64,000 bases of DNA from Polynucleobacter acidiphobus (GTDB lineage Bacteria > Pseudomonadota > Gammaproteobacteria > Burkholderiales > Burkholderiaceae): the NCBI RefSeq assembly GCF_003065385.1, contig NZ_CP023277.1, forward strand, positions 894,829-958,828, written 5' to 3'. The position numbers and the translations under genes were made by a program. How positions within the stretch are numbered: position 1 is the first letter of the stretch; every line of letters begins with the position of its first letter. Positions 8,274 to 16,394 of the stretch are shown piece after piece. The notes under the pieces were generated by a model. It worked only from the letters and a program-made list of their open reading frames with translations, did not search any database and was not told the DNA's origin.

Positions 8274-10082
8274 ATGCCATCGATTGAAACCATTCAAACC
8301 GATATCTTGGTCCTAGGCTCTGGCGGGGCAGGTCTCTTTGCAGCATTACATGCACACCAAGCCAACCCCAACCTGCATATTACGATTGCAGTAAAGGGCC
8401 TTTTGGGTAAATGCGGTTGCACCCGCATGGTTCAAGGCGGCTATAACGTTGCGCTGGCTGAAGGCGATTCGGTTGAGCGCCACTTTATGGATACCATCGA
8501 AGGGGGCAAATGGTTATCTGACCAAGAGCTGGCTTGGACCTTGGTAACGAAATCGGTTGAACGAATTCATGAGCTTGAGAATGAGTTGGGCTGCTTCTTT
8601 GATCGCAACCCTGATGGCACGATTCATCAAAAGGCATTTGCTGGGCAAACATTTGATCGCACAGTTCATAAGGGCGATCTGACCGGCATCGAAATCATTA
8701 ATCGCCTAGCAGAGCAGGTATGGGCACGTGGAATTCATCGCTTAGAGGAACATCGTGCAGTTGAGTTAATTAAGAGCGCAGATGGTAAGGCAATCGCGGG
8801 TGTATTGATGCTGAATATGCGCACCGGTCAGTTTGTGATGGTGCGCGCGAAGGCGGTCTTATTGGGTACTGGTGGCGGTCCAACCATGTATAAGTACCAT
8901 ACCCCATCAGGTGATAAAAGCTGTGATGGATTGGCGATGGCCCTCCGAGCAGGGTTGACCTTGCGTGATATGGAAATGGTGCAGTTTCATCCAACCGGAA
9001 TGCTTGCCGGCCCTGATACGCGCATGACTGGAACGGTTCTGGAGGAGGGCTTGCGGGGAGCCGGTGGTTACCTACTGAACGGCAATAAAGAGCGTTTTAT
9101 GGGCAACTACGATCCGCGCAACGAGCGCGCTACGCGTGACATTGTCTCCCGCTCCATTTACTCAGAAATGCGTGCTGGTCGGGTTAGCCCAAATGGTGGG
9201 GTTTATATTCAGATGCATCACCTGGGCCCCGACAATGTTCGTAAATTGTTTAAAGGAATGGTTGAGCGGTGTGCCGACTCAGGCTTTGATTTAGCAGGAG
9301 GATTGGTTGAAGTGGTCCCCACCGCCCATTACATGATGGGTGGAGTGGTGTTCCATGCGGACACCAGTACGGATCTGCCTGGCCTATTTGCTGCTGGTGA
9401 GGATACGGGCGGTGTGCACGGCGCCAATCGATTAGGCGGAAATGGTGTTGCAAATTCCACGGTATTTGGTGGTATTGCCGGCGATACGATGGCGCGCTAT
9501 GTATCCAATCGAGAGTTCTTGGAATTTGATCCTGCGGTGATTGAGCAAAGTATTGCGACACATCGCAAACCACTAACGCAAGCTCAAGGCGATATTGAGT
9601 TTATTCGGGATGAGTTGGCTGATTGCATGTGGGAAAGTATTGCGACACATCGCAAACCACTAACGCAAGCTCAAGGCGATATTGAGTTTATTCGGGATGA
9701 GTTGGCTGATTGCATGTGGGATCAGGTGGGTATCTTACGTAATCGCAAGGATTTAGAAGCGGCCCGGGAACGCTTAGATCGCTTGGATCAAATGTTGCAA
9801 ACCATGGGGGTAGGCGATACCAACCCTGCATTTAATCTTACCTGGCAAGATTGGATGAATTTACGCAATCTTTTATTGGTTAGCAAAACAGTGGTAGAGG
9901 CTGCTATCGCTCGCGAGAACTCGCGAGGAGCGCATTATCGGGAGGACTTCCCTGAAGAAGGCGACCTGGAGACCTCCTACTACACCGCTGTACAAATGGT
10001 TGGCGATCAATTAACGATCGATAAAAAACCGGTGATATTTAGCATGGTCAAACCGGGTGAAACCATTTTGGTGGAGGCATAA
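8274..10082 (+). CDS. Fumarate reductase/succinate dehydrogenase-type flavoprotein with internal duplication
   Basis: FAD-binding catalytic subunit of 602 residues. Visible motifs are GSGGAGLFAAL (residues 15-25), FHPTGML near 238, LEEGLRGAGG near 256-265 with the probable catalytic Arg, TAHYMMGGV near 352, and GANRLGGNG near 383. At the position where SdhA/FrdA link FAD covalently (S-H-T-V-x-A-x-G-G) this protein reads G-C-T-R-M-V-Q-G-G with Cys49, so the FAD is probably not His-linked. Residues 425-453 and 454-482 are identical copies from an 87-bp tandem duplication; without it the protein would be 573 residues. It is last in the operon, before a hairpin terminator. L-aspartate oxidase is less likely because of the dedicated iron-sulfur and membrane subunits. 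Confidence 0.88.
   Translation: MPSIETIQTDILVLGSGGAGLFAALHAHQANPNLHITIAVKGLLGKCGCTRMVQGGYNVALAEGDSVERHFMDTIEGGKWLSDQELAWTLVTKSVERIHELENELGCFFDRNPDGTIHQKAFAGQTFDRTVHKGDLTGIEIINRLAEQVWARGIHRLEEHRAVELIKSADGKAIAGVLMLNMRTGQFVMVRAKAVLLGTGGGPTMYKYHTPSGDKSCDGLAMALRAGLTLRDMEMVQFHPTGMLAGPDTRMTGTVLEEGLRGAGGYLLNGNKERFMGNYDPRNERATRDIVSRSIYSEMRAGRVSPNGGVYIQMHHLGPDNVRKLFKGMVERCADSGFDLAGGLVEVVPTAHYMMGGVVFHADTSTDLPGLFAAGEDTGGVHGANRLGGNGVANSTVFGGIAGDTMARYVSNREFLEFDPAVIEQSIATHRKPLTQAQGDIEFIRDELADCMWESIATHRKPLTQAQGDIEFIRDELADCMWDQVGILRNRKDLEAARERLDRLDQMLQTMGVGDTNPAFNLTWQDWMNLRNLLLVSKTVVEAAIARENSRGAHYREDFPEEGDLETSYYTAVQMVGDQLTIDKKPVIFSMVKPGETILVEA
9547..9720 (+). repeat. Perfect 87-bp tandem duplication inside the flavoprotein gene
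   Basis: Bases 9547-9633 are repeated without a mismatch at 9634-9720. The unit is 29 codons, so the frame is kept. Perfect identity, including third codon positions, implies a very recent event or an assembly artefact. The duplicated segment starts just after the FAD-domain GG...ST region and lies at the beginning of the C-terminal helical domain. Confidence 0.95.
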
Positions 10083-10085
10083 AAA

Positions 10086-10106
10086 AAGCCCAGATGAACT
10101 GGGCTT
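10086..10106. terminator. Bidirectional intrinsic terminator
   Basis: AAGCCCAG, loop ATGAA, CTGGGCTT forms an 8-bp perfect stem between two convergent genes. An A tract (10081-10087) precedes it, giving a U tract for minus-strand transcripts. It ends the flavoprotein operon and the Bug gene from either side. Confidence 0.75.
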
Positions 10107-10129
10107 AAGAGATATGAAGGGTTTTATTG

Positions 10130-11110
10130 TTATTGACTTAAATTGCGAGCCTTCACAATCTTTTCCCAGTTTGCACCTTCTTTTTTGATCTGAGCTGCAA
10201 ATTCTTGTGGTGTGTTAAGTACTGGTGTTAGACCAGCACCTTCAACCCGTGCCTTGAACTCAGGATTTTTAAAGGCTTCTAGAGTGGAGCGATAAATTTT
10301 GTCCACAATCGCGTTAGGCGTGCCAGCAGGAACCACTAAACCAAACCAACCCGTGTTTTCAAAACCAGGAATTGTTTCTGCAATGGTAGGGACATCTGGT
10401 AGCTGTGGAACACGTTTCGCACTGGTAACGCCTAGAGGACGAATCTGGCCAGATTTTGCAAATCCAGTCGCAGCAGTTAAGTTGCCAACCATAAAATCAA
10501 TTTGGCCAGCCACTAAATCGTTTAATGCCGCGGATTCACCCTTGTAAGGAACGTGGGTGGCATTAACGCCAGCAGCGTAGGTAAAGTTCTCACCTGCCAT
10601 ATGCACTTGGCTACCAATACCGGCAGAACCAAAGTTTAGGTTCTTGGTTTTGGCTAATGCAATTAATTCCTTAACGTTCTTCGCAGGTACTTTTGGATTA
10701 ACCGATAAAAGCATTGGGCCGCTTGCAACATTGGTAATGACCTTGAAATCTTTGTCGTAATCAATTGGCAACTTCTTATAGAGGTAAGGATTCACGGTCA
10801 ACATACTGCCTGAAGCCAGCATGATGGTGTATCCATCGGCAGGGGACTTAGCCACTAAGTCCGCAGCAATATTGCCACCGGCGCCGCCTTTGTTCTCCAC
10901 GATGACGTTTTGCTTCCACTCGGTGCTTAATTGCTGGGCTAACAAACGACCCAAAATATCGGTGGTTCCTCCAGCAGCAAATGGAATTACAAGTTTTACA
11001 GGCTTATCAGGCCAGCTTTGTGCCTGAATCGAAGGGCTTGTGAACGCGATCGAACTGGCCGCCACAAGACCCAAGGCAAACTTCATACGACTAAGTACGG
11101 TTTTATACAT
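10130..11110 (-). CDS. Bug/TctC-family tripartite tricarboxylate transporter solute-binding protein
   Basis: A 326-residue periplasmic binding protein with a Sec signal peptide (hydrophobic core about residues 11-25, cleavage near AQS-W). The mature start SWPDKPVKLVIPFAAGGTTD is the family signature, followed by IVENKGGAGGNIAAD and VPYKGESAAL. AAGGAGAT precedes the ATG. It is divergent from the sulfolactate genes across a 90-bp region, so the ligand may be sulfolactate or a related C3/C4 acid; that is inference. No TctA/TctB membrane genes are nearby, as is common for the many orphan Bug proteins of Burkholderiales. Confidence 0.93.
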   Translation of the reverse strand: MYKTVLSRMKFALGLVAASSIAFTSPSIQAQSWPDKPVKLVIPFAAGGTTDILGRLLAQQLSTEWKQNVIVENKGGAGGNIAADLVAKSPADGYTIMLASGSMLTVNPYLYKKLPIDYDKDFKVITNVASGPMLLSVNPKVPAKNVKELIALAKTKNLNFGSAGIGSQVHMAGENFTYAAGVNATHVPYKGESAALNDLVAGQIDFMVGNLTAATGFAKSGQIRPLGVTSAKRVPQLPDVPTIAETIPGFENTGWFGLVVPAGTPNAIVDKIYRSTLEAFKNPEFKARVEGAGLTPVLNTPQEFAAQIKKEGANWEKIVKARNLSQ

Positions 11111-11168
11111 ACTGATCTCCTTGGTTATCTATCTTCTGATCCATTTAATCACATATTTGATCAACCGC

Positions 11169-11180
11169 CTCTTGCAAGAG
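11169..11180. promoter_or_regulatory. Perfect 12-bp palindrome upstream of slcC (candidate operator)
   Basis: CTCTTGCAAGAG is a perfect palindrome 20 bp before the slcC start, in the divergent slcC/Bug promoter region. A second, 8-bp palindrome TTGATCAA lies at 11157-11164. Either could be the site for the GntR-type regulator at the end of the operon. There is no other evidence than symmetry and position. Confidence 0.4.
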
Positions 11181-11200
11181 ATCTAAGTCATCTATATGAT

Positions 11201-12142
11201 ATGGATATGTCTCTTATTTTCATCTCGGAATTCATTACGAGTCAAGCCCTAGAAACCCTTAAGGCTCGGCATACGGTTATTTATCAGCCCGATGCCTATC
11301 AAGACCCAAAGCAAATGGCTGATTCCTTAGTCAACGCCGATGCCTGGATTGTGCGAAATCTAAGCAAAGTCTCTAAGGAATTGGTTGATGGGGCCAAGCA
11401 ATTAAAGGTGGTTGGACGCCTAGGTGTTGGCCTAGAGAATATCGATTTGCATGCCTGTGCAGAGCGAGGGATTCAGGTGATTCCAGCGACTGGTGCCAAC
11501 GCTGAGTCTGTGGCGGAGTATGTGCTTGGTACTGCGATGGCACTGATGCGCTCGTATCGCGAGGCCACGCTGGAGACCCTAGCAGGAAAATGGCCCAGGC
11601 CGACTTACTCTAAATGCCATGAAATCGCGGGCAAAACGATCGGTATTGTTGGTTTTGGGAGCATTGGCCGTGTTGTTGCTGAAAAAGCAGTCGCGCTGGG
11701 AGTGCGCTGCATTGCCTATGATCCCATGATCAAAGAATCCTCTATCGCTATAAAAGGCGGGGATGTTGAAATGCGCTCTCTATCTGAAGTACTTGCAAAC
11801 AGCCAAATTGTTAGTCTGCACCTGCCATTACTTCCAGAAACGATGGGTCTATTCAATCAGGCTTTGCTTGATGAAATGCAAGAGGGTTCTTATTTAATTA
11901 ATACAGCCCGAGGTGGCATTGTGGATGAGCTTGCACTCGCGCAGTCTTTGAAATCCGGCAGGCTTGGTGGTGCTGCTTTAGACGTATTTGCGCTTGAGCC
12001 CGCAAAGGATCTTGGTCATTTTGTTGGGGTGCCAAATTTAATTCTGACTCCCCATGTGGCAGGCGTTACCGAGGAAAGCAATGATCGTGTGAGCTCAATG
12101 ATTGCCCGCGAAGTGGATCTATTTTTGGAGAAAATTACTTGA
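11201..12142 (+). CDS. slcC: (S)-sulfolactate dehydrogenase (D-isomer-specific 2-hydroxyacid dehydrogenase family)
   Basis: A 313-residue NAD-dependent dehydrogenase of the SerA-like family, predicted to oxidise (S)-3-sulfolactate to 3-sulfopyruvate. It has VGRLGVGLENID near residue 71, the Rossmann motif GFGSIG at 151-156, the catalytic Arg in NTARGGIVDE, and the His in LTPHVAGVTEES. The frame is open upstream, but the homology begins at 11201 (or ATG 11207); no strong Shine-Dalgarno is visible. The specific role comes from comC, suyA and suyB directly downstream: SlcC and ComC together invert sulfolactate stereochemistry. Alone it would be called a generic hydroxyacid dehydrogenase. Confidence 0.85.
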   Translation: MDMSLIFISEFITSQALETLKARHTVIYQPDAYQDPKQMADSLVNADAWIVRNLSKVSKELVDGAKQLKVVGRLGVGLENIDLHACAERGIQVIPATGANAESVAEYVLGTAMALMRSYREATLETLAGKWPRPTYSKCHEIAGKTIGIVGFGSIGRVVAEKAVALGVRCIAYDPMIKESSIAIKGGDVEMRSLSEVLANSQIVSLHLPLLPETMGLFNQALLDEMQEGSYLINTARGGIVDELALAQSLKSGRLGGAALDVFALEPAKDLGHFVGVPNLILTPHVAGVTEESNDRVSSMIAREVDLFLEKIT

Positions 12143-13149
12143 GTCATTCATTTCAGGAATTGGTACAACTTGCTTATCAGGGCTTATGTGCCGCCGGTGT
12201 TAAACATGATGCTGCAGCGGATACCGCCTTATTTTTAGCCTTAGCTGAGGTCGATGGATTGGCTTCTCATGGCCTAGCGCGGGTTGCGCAGTATTCGGGG
12301 CATGCTAAACATCAACGCATTAATACTCAAGCAGTCATTAAGACGCATTCCTTTAAATCAGCAGCAGCATTAGTTGATGGTCAGGATGGCCTTGCATTTC
12401 CAGCGCTGAAGTATGCAACGGATCTATCAGTAAACCTTGCCCATCGGCACGGCGTTGGTTTGGTGGCAATTAAGAACACCCATCATTTTGGTGTTGCTGG
12501 GCACTATACAGAAGCTGCTGCAAGGGCGGGATACATCTCAATTTTGCTAGGCAATACCCCTGCGGCTATGCCCATGGCTGGCGGCACCAAAGCGGTCTTC
12601 GGCACAAATCCTCTTGCTGCTGCCTTTCCAGTTCAGGGCAAGGATCCTTTGGTCATTGATATGTCGCTCTCCGCAGTGGCACGTGGCAAATTATTAGTGG
12701 CATCGAAGAAGGGAGAGTCGATTCCCTTGGGTTGGGCCTTAACCGCCGATGGACAACCTACGACCGATCCTAATGAGGGTCTTAAGGGTCTCATGGTTCC
12801 ACTCGGTGGTGACAAGGGTGCGCTATTGGCACTCATTATCGAACTGCTTGCAGTTGGTTTGTCAGGAAGTCAGTACTCGTATGAAGCTGACAGCTTCTTT
12901 TCAATGAAGGGTAATAAACCACGCTTAGGTCAACTCATCATCACGATTGATCCTGGTCTTCCTGGAAAAAGCATCTACCGAAACCGCATGCTCGATTTGC
13001 TCAAGACGTTTGCAAGTGATGCTGGTGTGCGCTTACCTGGTCAGCGTCGCTTTACAGTGCGCGAGAAGGCGATGAAGGCCGGAGTTGTGGTCAATGAAGC
13101 GGTACTGCAAGAGATTCGGAATGGTATTCAAAGCGGTTGGAATAATTAA
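12139..13149 (+). CDS. comC: (R)-sulfolactate dehydrogenase (malate/L-lactate dehydrogenase family)
   Basis: A 336-residue protein of the LDH2/MDG2 family, which includes ComC. It reduces 3-sulfopyruvate to (R)-sulfolactate with NAD(P)H. The family's catalytic His lies in KNTHHFGVAGHY (H115/H116), with GTNPLAAAFP near 155 and DMSLSAVARGK near 173. The start is a TTG at 12139 that overlaps the slcC stop (TTGA), with GGAG 8 bases upstream; no ATG lies near. This implies tight coupling to slcC. The product is the substrate of SuyAB. Confidence 0.85.
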   Translation: MSHSFQELVQLAYQGLCAAGVKHDAAADTALFLALAEVDGLASHGLARVAQYSGHAKHQRINTQAVIKTHSFKSAAALVDGQDGLAFPALKYATDLSVNLAHRHGVGLVAIKNTHHFGVAGHYTEAAARAGYISILLGNTPAAMPMAGGTKAVFGTNPLAAAFPVQGKDPLVIDMSLSAVARGKLLVASKKGESIPLGWALTADGQPTTDPNEGLKGLMVPLGGDKGALLALIIELLAVGLSGSQYSYEADSFFSMKGNKPRLGQLIITIDPGLPGKSIYRNRMLDLLKTFASDAGVRLPGQRRFTVREKAMKAGVVVNEAVLQEIRNGIQSGWNN

Positions 13150-13176
13150 TAAGTCAATCTTTAAAGGAGAGAAAGC

Positions 13177-13458
13177 ATGATTCACTTTGTCGTACATGAA
13201 CCCGGAGATGTGGTGGGTGTCGTAGTGGTGGAGGGCGTAAAAGCTGGTAATGATCTAACTGGTTGGGTAATGGACGGTGATACCACGCTCAATATTAAAT
13301 CCGAGAGCGATATTCCAATTGGTCACAAGATCTCATTAAAAGATCTGAAGGTCGGCGATACCGTGATCAAGTACGGAATTGATATTGGCAAAGTAGTCGC
13401 CCCAATTAAAAAGGGCGAACATTTGCACGTTCAAAACGTCAAGACAAAGCGCTGGTAA
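13177..13458 (+). CDS. suyA: (R)-sulfolactate sulfo-lyase, alpha subunit
   Basis: A 93-residue SAF-domain protein, homologous to the N-terminal part of altronate dehydratase (UxaA). The segments HEPGDVVGVVVVEGVKAG, GWVMDGDTTLN, IPIGHKI and VIKYGIDIGKVV, and the ending NVKTKRW, closely fit SuyA. With SuyB it cleaves (R)-sulfolactate to pyruvate and sulfite in the cytoplasm. AAAGGAGAG precedes the ATG, 27 bp after comC. A split altronate or galactarate dehydratase is the alternative, but the comC/slcC neighbours and the SuyA-like sequence argue against it. Confidence 0.88.
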   Translation: MIHFVVHEPGDVVGVVVVEGVKAGNDLTGWVMDGDTTLNIKSESDIPIGHKISLKDLKVGDTVIKYGIDIGKVVAPIKKGEHLHVQNVKTKRW

Positions 13459-13504
13459 TCGATTGGCCAACTGATTAACTAATTTTTGATTGAGAGAAGA
13501 ACAA

Positions 13505-14677
13505 ATGATTGATTTGAAAAAAGCGACCTTTATGGGATATCGTCGTGAAAATGGACGGATGGGTATTCGTAATCACGTAATTATTTTGCCCCTTGATGAT
13601 TTGTCGAATGCAGCTTGCGAAGCAGTAGCAAACAATATCAAGGGCACGATGGCAATCCCTCATCCTTATGGACGTTTGCAGTTTGGCGCTGATCTAGAGC
13701 TTCATTTCCGCACCCTGATCGGTACCGGTTGCAACCCCAATGTAGCTGCAGTTGTAGTGATTGGAATTGAGCCACAGTGGACCAATACGGTGGTTGAGGG
13801 GATTAAGAAATCAGGCAAGCCTGTTGAGGGATTCTGGATTGAAGGCAATGGTGATACAGCTACTATTGCCGCTGCCAGCAAAGCTGCATACAAGATGATG
13901 AAGCACGCATCGAAGTTACAGCGTGTCTCCGCACCTCTATCGGAGCTCTGGGTCTCAACAAAGTGTGGTGAATCTGATACCACCTCAGGTTGCGGTGCTA
14001 ATCCGACCGTTGGCAATGCCTTTGATAAGCTTTATGACATTGGCTCTACCTTAGTATTCGGTGAGACCACTGAGTTAACGGGTGGCGAGCATTTAGTAGA
14101 AGCACGTTGCCGTACTCCTGAGATCAAAGCGAAGTTCAAACAAGTATTCGATCGTTACCAGGACGTGATTGAGCGTCACAAAACCAGTGACCTTTCAGAC
14201 TCACAGCCAACCAAAGGGAATATTGCTGGTGGTTTAACGACGATTGAAGAGAAAGCACTAGGCAATATTCAAAAAATTGGTAAAAAGTGCATGATCGATG
14301 GTGTGTTGGATAAAGCTGAAACACCGACTGGTAAAGGTTTGTACTTTATGGATTCCTCATCAGCAGCTGCTGAGATGGTTACCTTATGTGCAGCCGCTGG
14401 GTATGCGGCCCATTTCTTCCCAACCGGACAGGGCAATGTGATTGGTAACCCAATTCTTCCAGTGATTAAGCTATGCGCGAATCCAAAAACCGTACGCACG
14501 ATGTCTGAGCACATTGACGTGGATGTTTCTGGAATATTACGCCGTGAAGAAAACATGGATAGCGCCGGTGAGAAATTATTAGATTGCCTCTTGCGCACTG
14601 CAAATGGCGAGCTAACCGCTGCTGAGATTTTAGGTCATCGCGAGTTTGTTCTAACTCGCTTATACGAATCTGCCTAA
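13505..14677 (+). CDS. suyB: (R)-sulfolactate sulfo-lyase, beta subunit
   Basis: A 390-residue large subunit of the UxaA C-terminal family. It begins near [19 protein letters not shown] and carries [34 protein letters not shown] near residue 155 and [18 protein letters not shown] near 315; the conserved Cys and His residues suit an iron-dependent lyase. The ATG at 13505 has AGAGAAG upstream; an in-frame TTG at 13490 would add five residues. It forms sulfite and pyruvate with SuyA; the sulfite is presumably taken by SoeABC encoded just beyond. Confidence 0.9.
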   Translation: MIDLKKATFMGYRRENGRMGIRNHVIILPLDDLSNAACEAVANNIKGTMAIPHPYGRLQFGADLELHFRTLIGTGCNPNVAAVVVIGIEPQWTNTVVEGIKKSGKPVEGFWIEGNGDTATIAAASKAAYKMMKHASKLQRVSAPLSELWVSTKCGESDTTSGCGANPTVGNAFDKLYDIGSTLVFGETTELTGGEHLVEARCRTPEIKAKFKQVFDRYQDVIERHKTSDLSDSQPTKGNIAGGLTTIEEKALGNIQKIGKKCMIDGVLDKAETPTGKGLYFMDSSSAAAEMVTLCAAAGYAAHFFPTGQGNVIGNPILPVIKLCANPKTVRTMSEHIDVDVSGILRREENMDSAGEKLLDCLLRTANGELTAAEILGHREFVLTRLYESA

Positions 14678-14686
14678 GTTGCCTAA

Positions 14687-14714
14687 TGGGCCATTCAGAC
14701 TCATGAGTGGCCCA
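14687..14714. promoter_or_regulatory. Nested inverted repeat between suyB and the GntR gene
   Basis: TGGGCCA (14687-14693) pairs with TGGCCCA (14708-14714), and inside it ACTCATGAGT (14699-14708) is a perfect palindrome. No T tract follows, so a terminator is less likely than an operator or an RNA hairpin that damps expression of the regulator, whose ATG is 8 bp downstream. Confidence 0.4.
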
Positions 14715-14721
14715 GATTTGT

Positions 14722-15441
14722 ATGAAAGCAATTACTGCGTATCAAGAAGTAAAACAAAAGATCACGGGAGATATCGTCCGTGGTCGTTACTTCATGGGTG
14801 AGGCTTTACCCGCTGAAAAGGAGTTAGCAAAAGAGCTGAAAGTGTCGATTGGTACGCTTCGCAAAGCAGTGGATGAACTCGTATCAGAAGGCATCGTGAT
14901 TCGACGGCAAGGGAAGGGCACCTTTATTGCAGAGCATGATGAACAGCGCTTACTGTATTACTTCTTTCATGTGATTAAGCACGACGCGGATCATAAGAAA
15001 TATCCAACCGTTGAGTTGGTTTCATTCCAAAGTGCAATCGCAAACAGTGAAGAAGCAAAAAAGCTTCAACTAAAAGAGGGTTCGCCAGTATGGCGAATTG
15101 TGAATCGCCTATCACTTGACAATCAATGCGTCATTGTCGATCGACTTACTCTCAGCAAGGAGCGATTTCCAACCCTGACACGAAGCGCCTTTCAGCATCG
15201 TGAGGGCAGTATTTATCAGCTGTATCAGGCTCAATATGGACAAGTGGTTGCCCGAACTAGCGAACGTTTGCGAGCCGGCGCGGCAAGTAAACAAGATGCA
15301 GAATGGCTTCACTTAAAAGCTGGCGACCCTGTTATTGTGATTCGTCGCCTTGCGATTGGAATGCAAGATGAGCCGATTGAATGGCGTATCTCAACCTTAA
15401 ATACCCAGCATTACGAATACTTCAGCGAACTGGGAACTTAA
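14722..15441 (+). CDS. suyR: GntR-family (HutC/UTRA) regulator of sulfolactate catabolism
   Basis: A 239-residue regulator. The winged helix occupies residues 5-70 with LPAEKELAKELKVSIGTLRKAVDELVSEGIVIRRQGKGTF, cited only for its E-x-x-L-x-x-x-x-x-V-S-x-x-T-x-x-x-A core. A UTRA ligand domain follows (PVWRIVNRLSLDN near 122, IEWRIS near the C-terminus). It follows suyB at 44 bp and is the probable repressor of slcC-comC-suyAB, with sulfolactate or sulfopyruvate as inducer (inference). The start at ATG 14722 is preferred over the in-frame GTG at 14707. Its stop shares bases with the convergent soeC stop. Confidence 0.85.
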   Translation: MKAITAYQEVKQKITGDIVRGRYFMGEALPAEKELAKELKVSIGTLRKAVDELVSEGIVIRRQGKGTFIAEHDEQRLLYYFFHVIKHDADHKKYPTVELVSFQSAIANSEEAKKLQLKEGSPVWRIVNRLSLDNQCVIVDRLTLSKERFPTLTRSAFQHREGSIYQLYQAQYGQVVARTSERLRAGAASKQDAEWLHLKAGDPVIVIRRLAIGMQDEPIEWRISTLNTQHYEYFSELGT

Positions 15442-16394
15442 GCAATTCGTTGGTAATAAAGATTTTGTGGATGGTTTGATTCTGCGAAGAATAACCAGCG
15501 CTCTGCCATTAGACCAAGTAGATGCACCAAAAACGCTACGATAATTAAGTTCAAGCTAGCTTGACTTGCCGCAAATACCAGTAGGGTGATTGGAAGCAGA
15601 TAAGCCCCAAAAAATGCCAGCTTGCGAACATTGGCGACAAAGAAATTAGATTGCTGATGAAAGAACTCACGTGTATTAAAACTACCGCCCATCATTCCCA
15701 TCGAGATCTGGCGAACAGGACTATGCTGGATTCCGGTTGCTGACTGCAAGGTTGATTTTGGTTTGAGACTGCGATTACGCCTCCAGATCCACAGTTTTAG
15801 AGTAAGCGATAGCAATAATAAAAATCCAGTAAAGCCAGTCACGCCAGCAAGATTTTGGGGAGTGACAATGGCTTGATCTGGAAGCCATGCTGACCAAATG
15901 GCGAAGAGAGTCATCAATAAAAACCAACCCGAAACAAATCCAAGTGCAATGAAATTAACCATGGTCATTGGGTGCGCCCATTCTTGAATAAACCGAATGC
16001 ATTGGTAAATCATGGCTGTACAAATCCATAGAAGAACCGCAAAGATGCCGAGTAATACCCAAAGCCAATTGGGAATCGTGCCCAATTGCCAGGAGTAGAA
16101 ATAGGCCAGGACTGTGAGGGCGATGAAACTAGGTAATACCAATACTTCACGCGAGAGCCAGGACGTTCTCCACATCAGAATGGCGCGCCAGGCACGCTCA
16201 GGATGCCCTAGATGAAAAAATGAGGCAAGCAATCCACCTGCCAGCAGCAGCAAGATGATTGGGAAGGCAAGATAGTTCATGAATTGATTTGGTAATGGAT
16301 CACCCGCTAGATGCAAAACGAGAAGACTCATCACCATGCCTTGGGCCATACCGGCCATGCCAGTGAAGAAGATAAGTGAGAAAGCGGGATGCAT
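15438..16394 (-). CDS. soeC: Membrane anchor of cytoplasm-facing sulfite dehydrogenase (DmsC/NrfD-like)
   Basis: A 318-residue integral membrane protein with about eight hydrophobic helices, beginning MHPAFSLIFFTGMAGMAQG and containing FHLGHPERAWRA near residue 68, typical of DmsC-type anchors. It passes electrons from the SoeB iron-sulfur subunit to the quinone pool. The ATG at 16394 overlaps the soeB stop (TAATG), so the longer open frame is not used. It is last in soeABC. DMSO or polysulfide reductase anchors are related; the suyAB context favours sulfite oxidation. Confidence 0.82.
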   Translation of the reverse strand: MHPAFSLIFFTGMAGMAQGMVMSLLVLHLAGDPLPNQFMNYLAFPIILLLLAGGLLASFFHLGHPERAWRAILMWRTSWLSREVLVLPSFIALTVLAYFYSWQLGTIPNWLWVLLGIFAVLLWICTAMIYQCIRFIQEWAHPMTMVNFIALGFVSGWFLLMTLFAIWSAWLPDQAIVTPQNLAGVTGFTGFLLLLSLTLKLWIWRRNRSLKPKSTLQSATGIQHSPVRQISMGMMGGSFNTREFFHQQSNFFVANVRKLAFFGAYLLPITLLVFAASQASLNLIIVAFLVHLLGLMAERWLFFAESNHPQNLYYQRIA

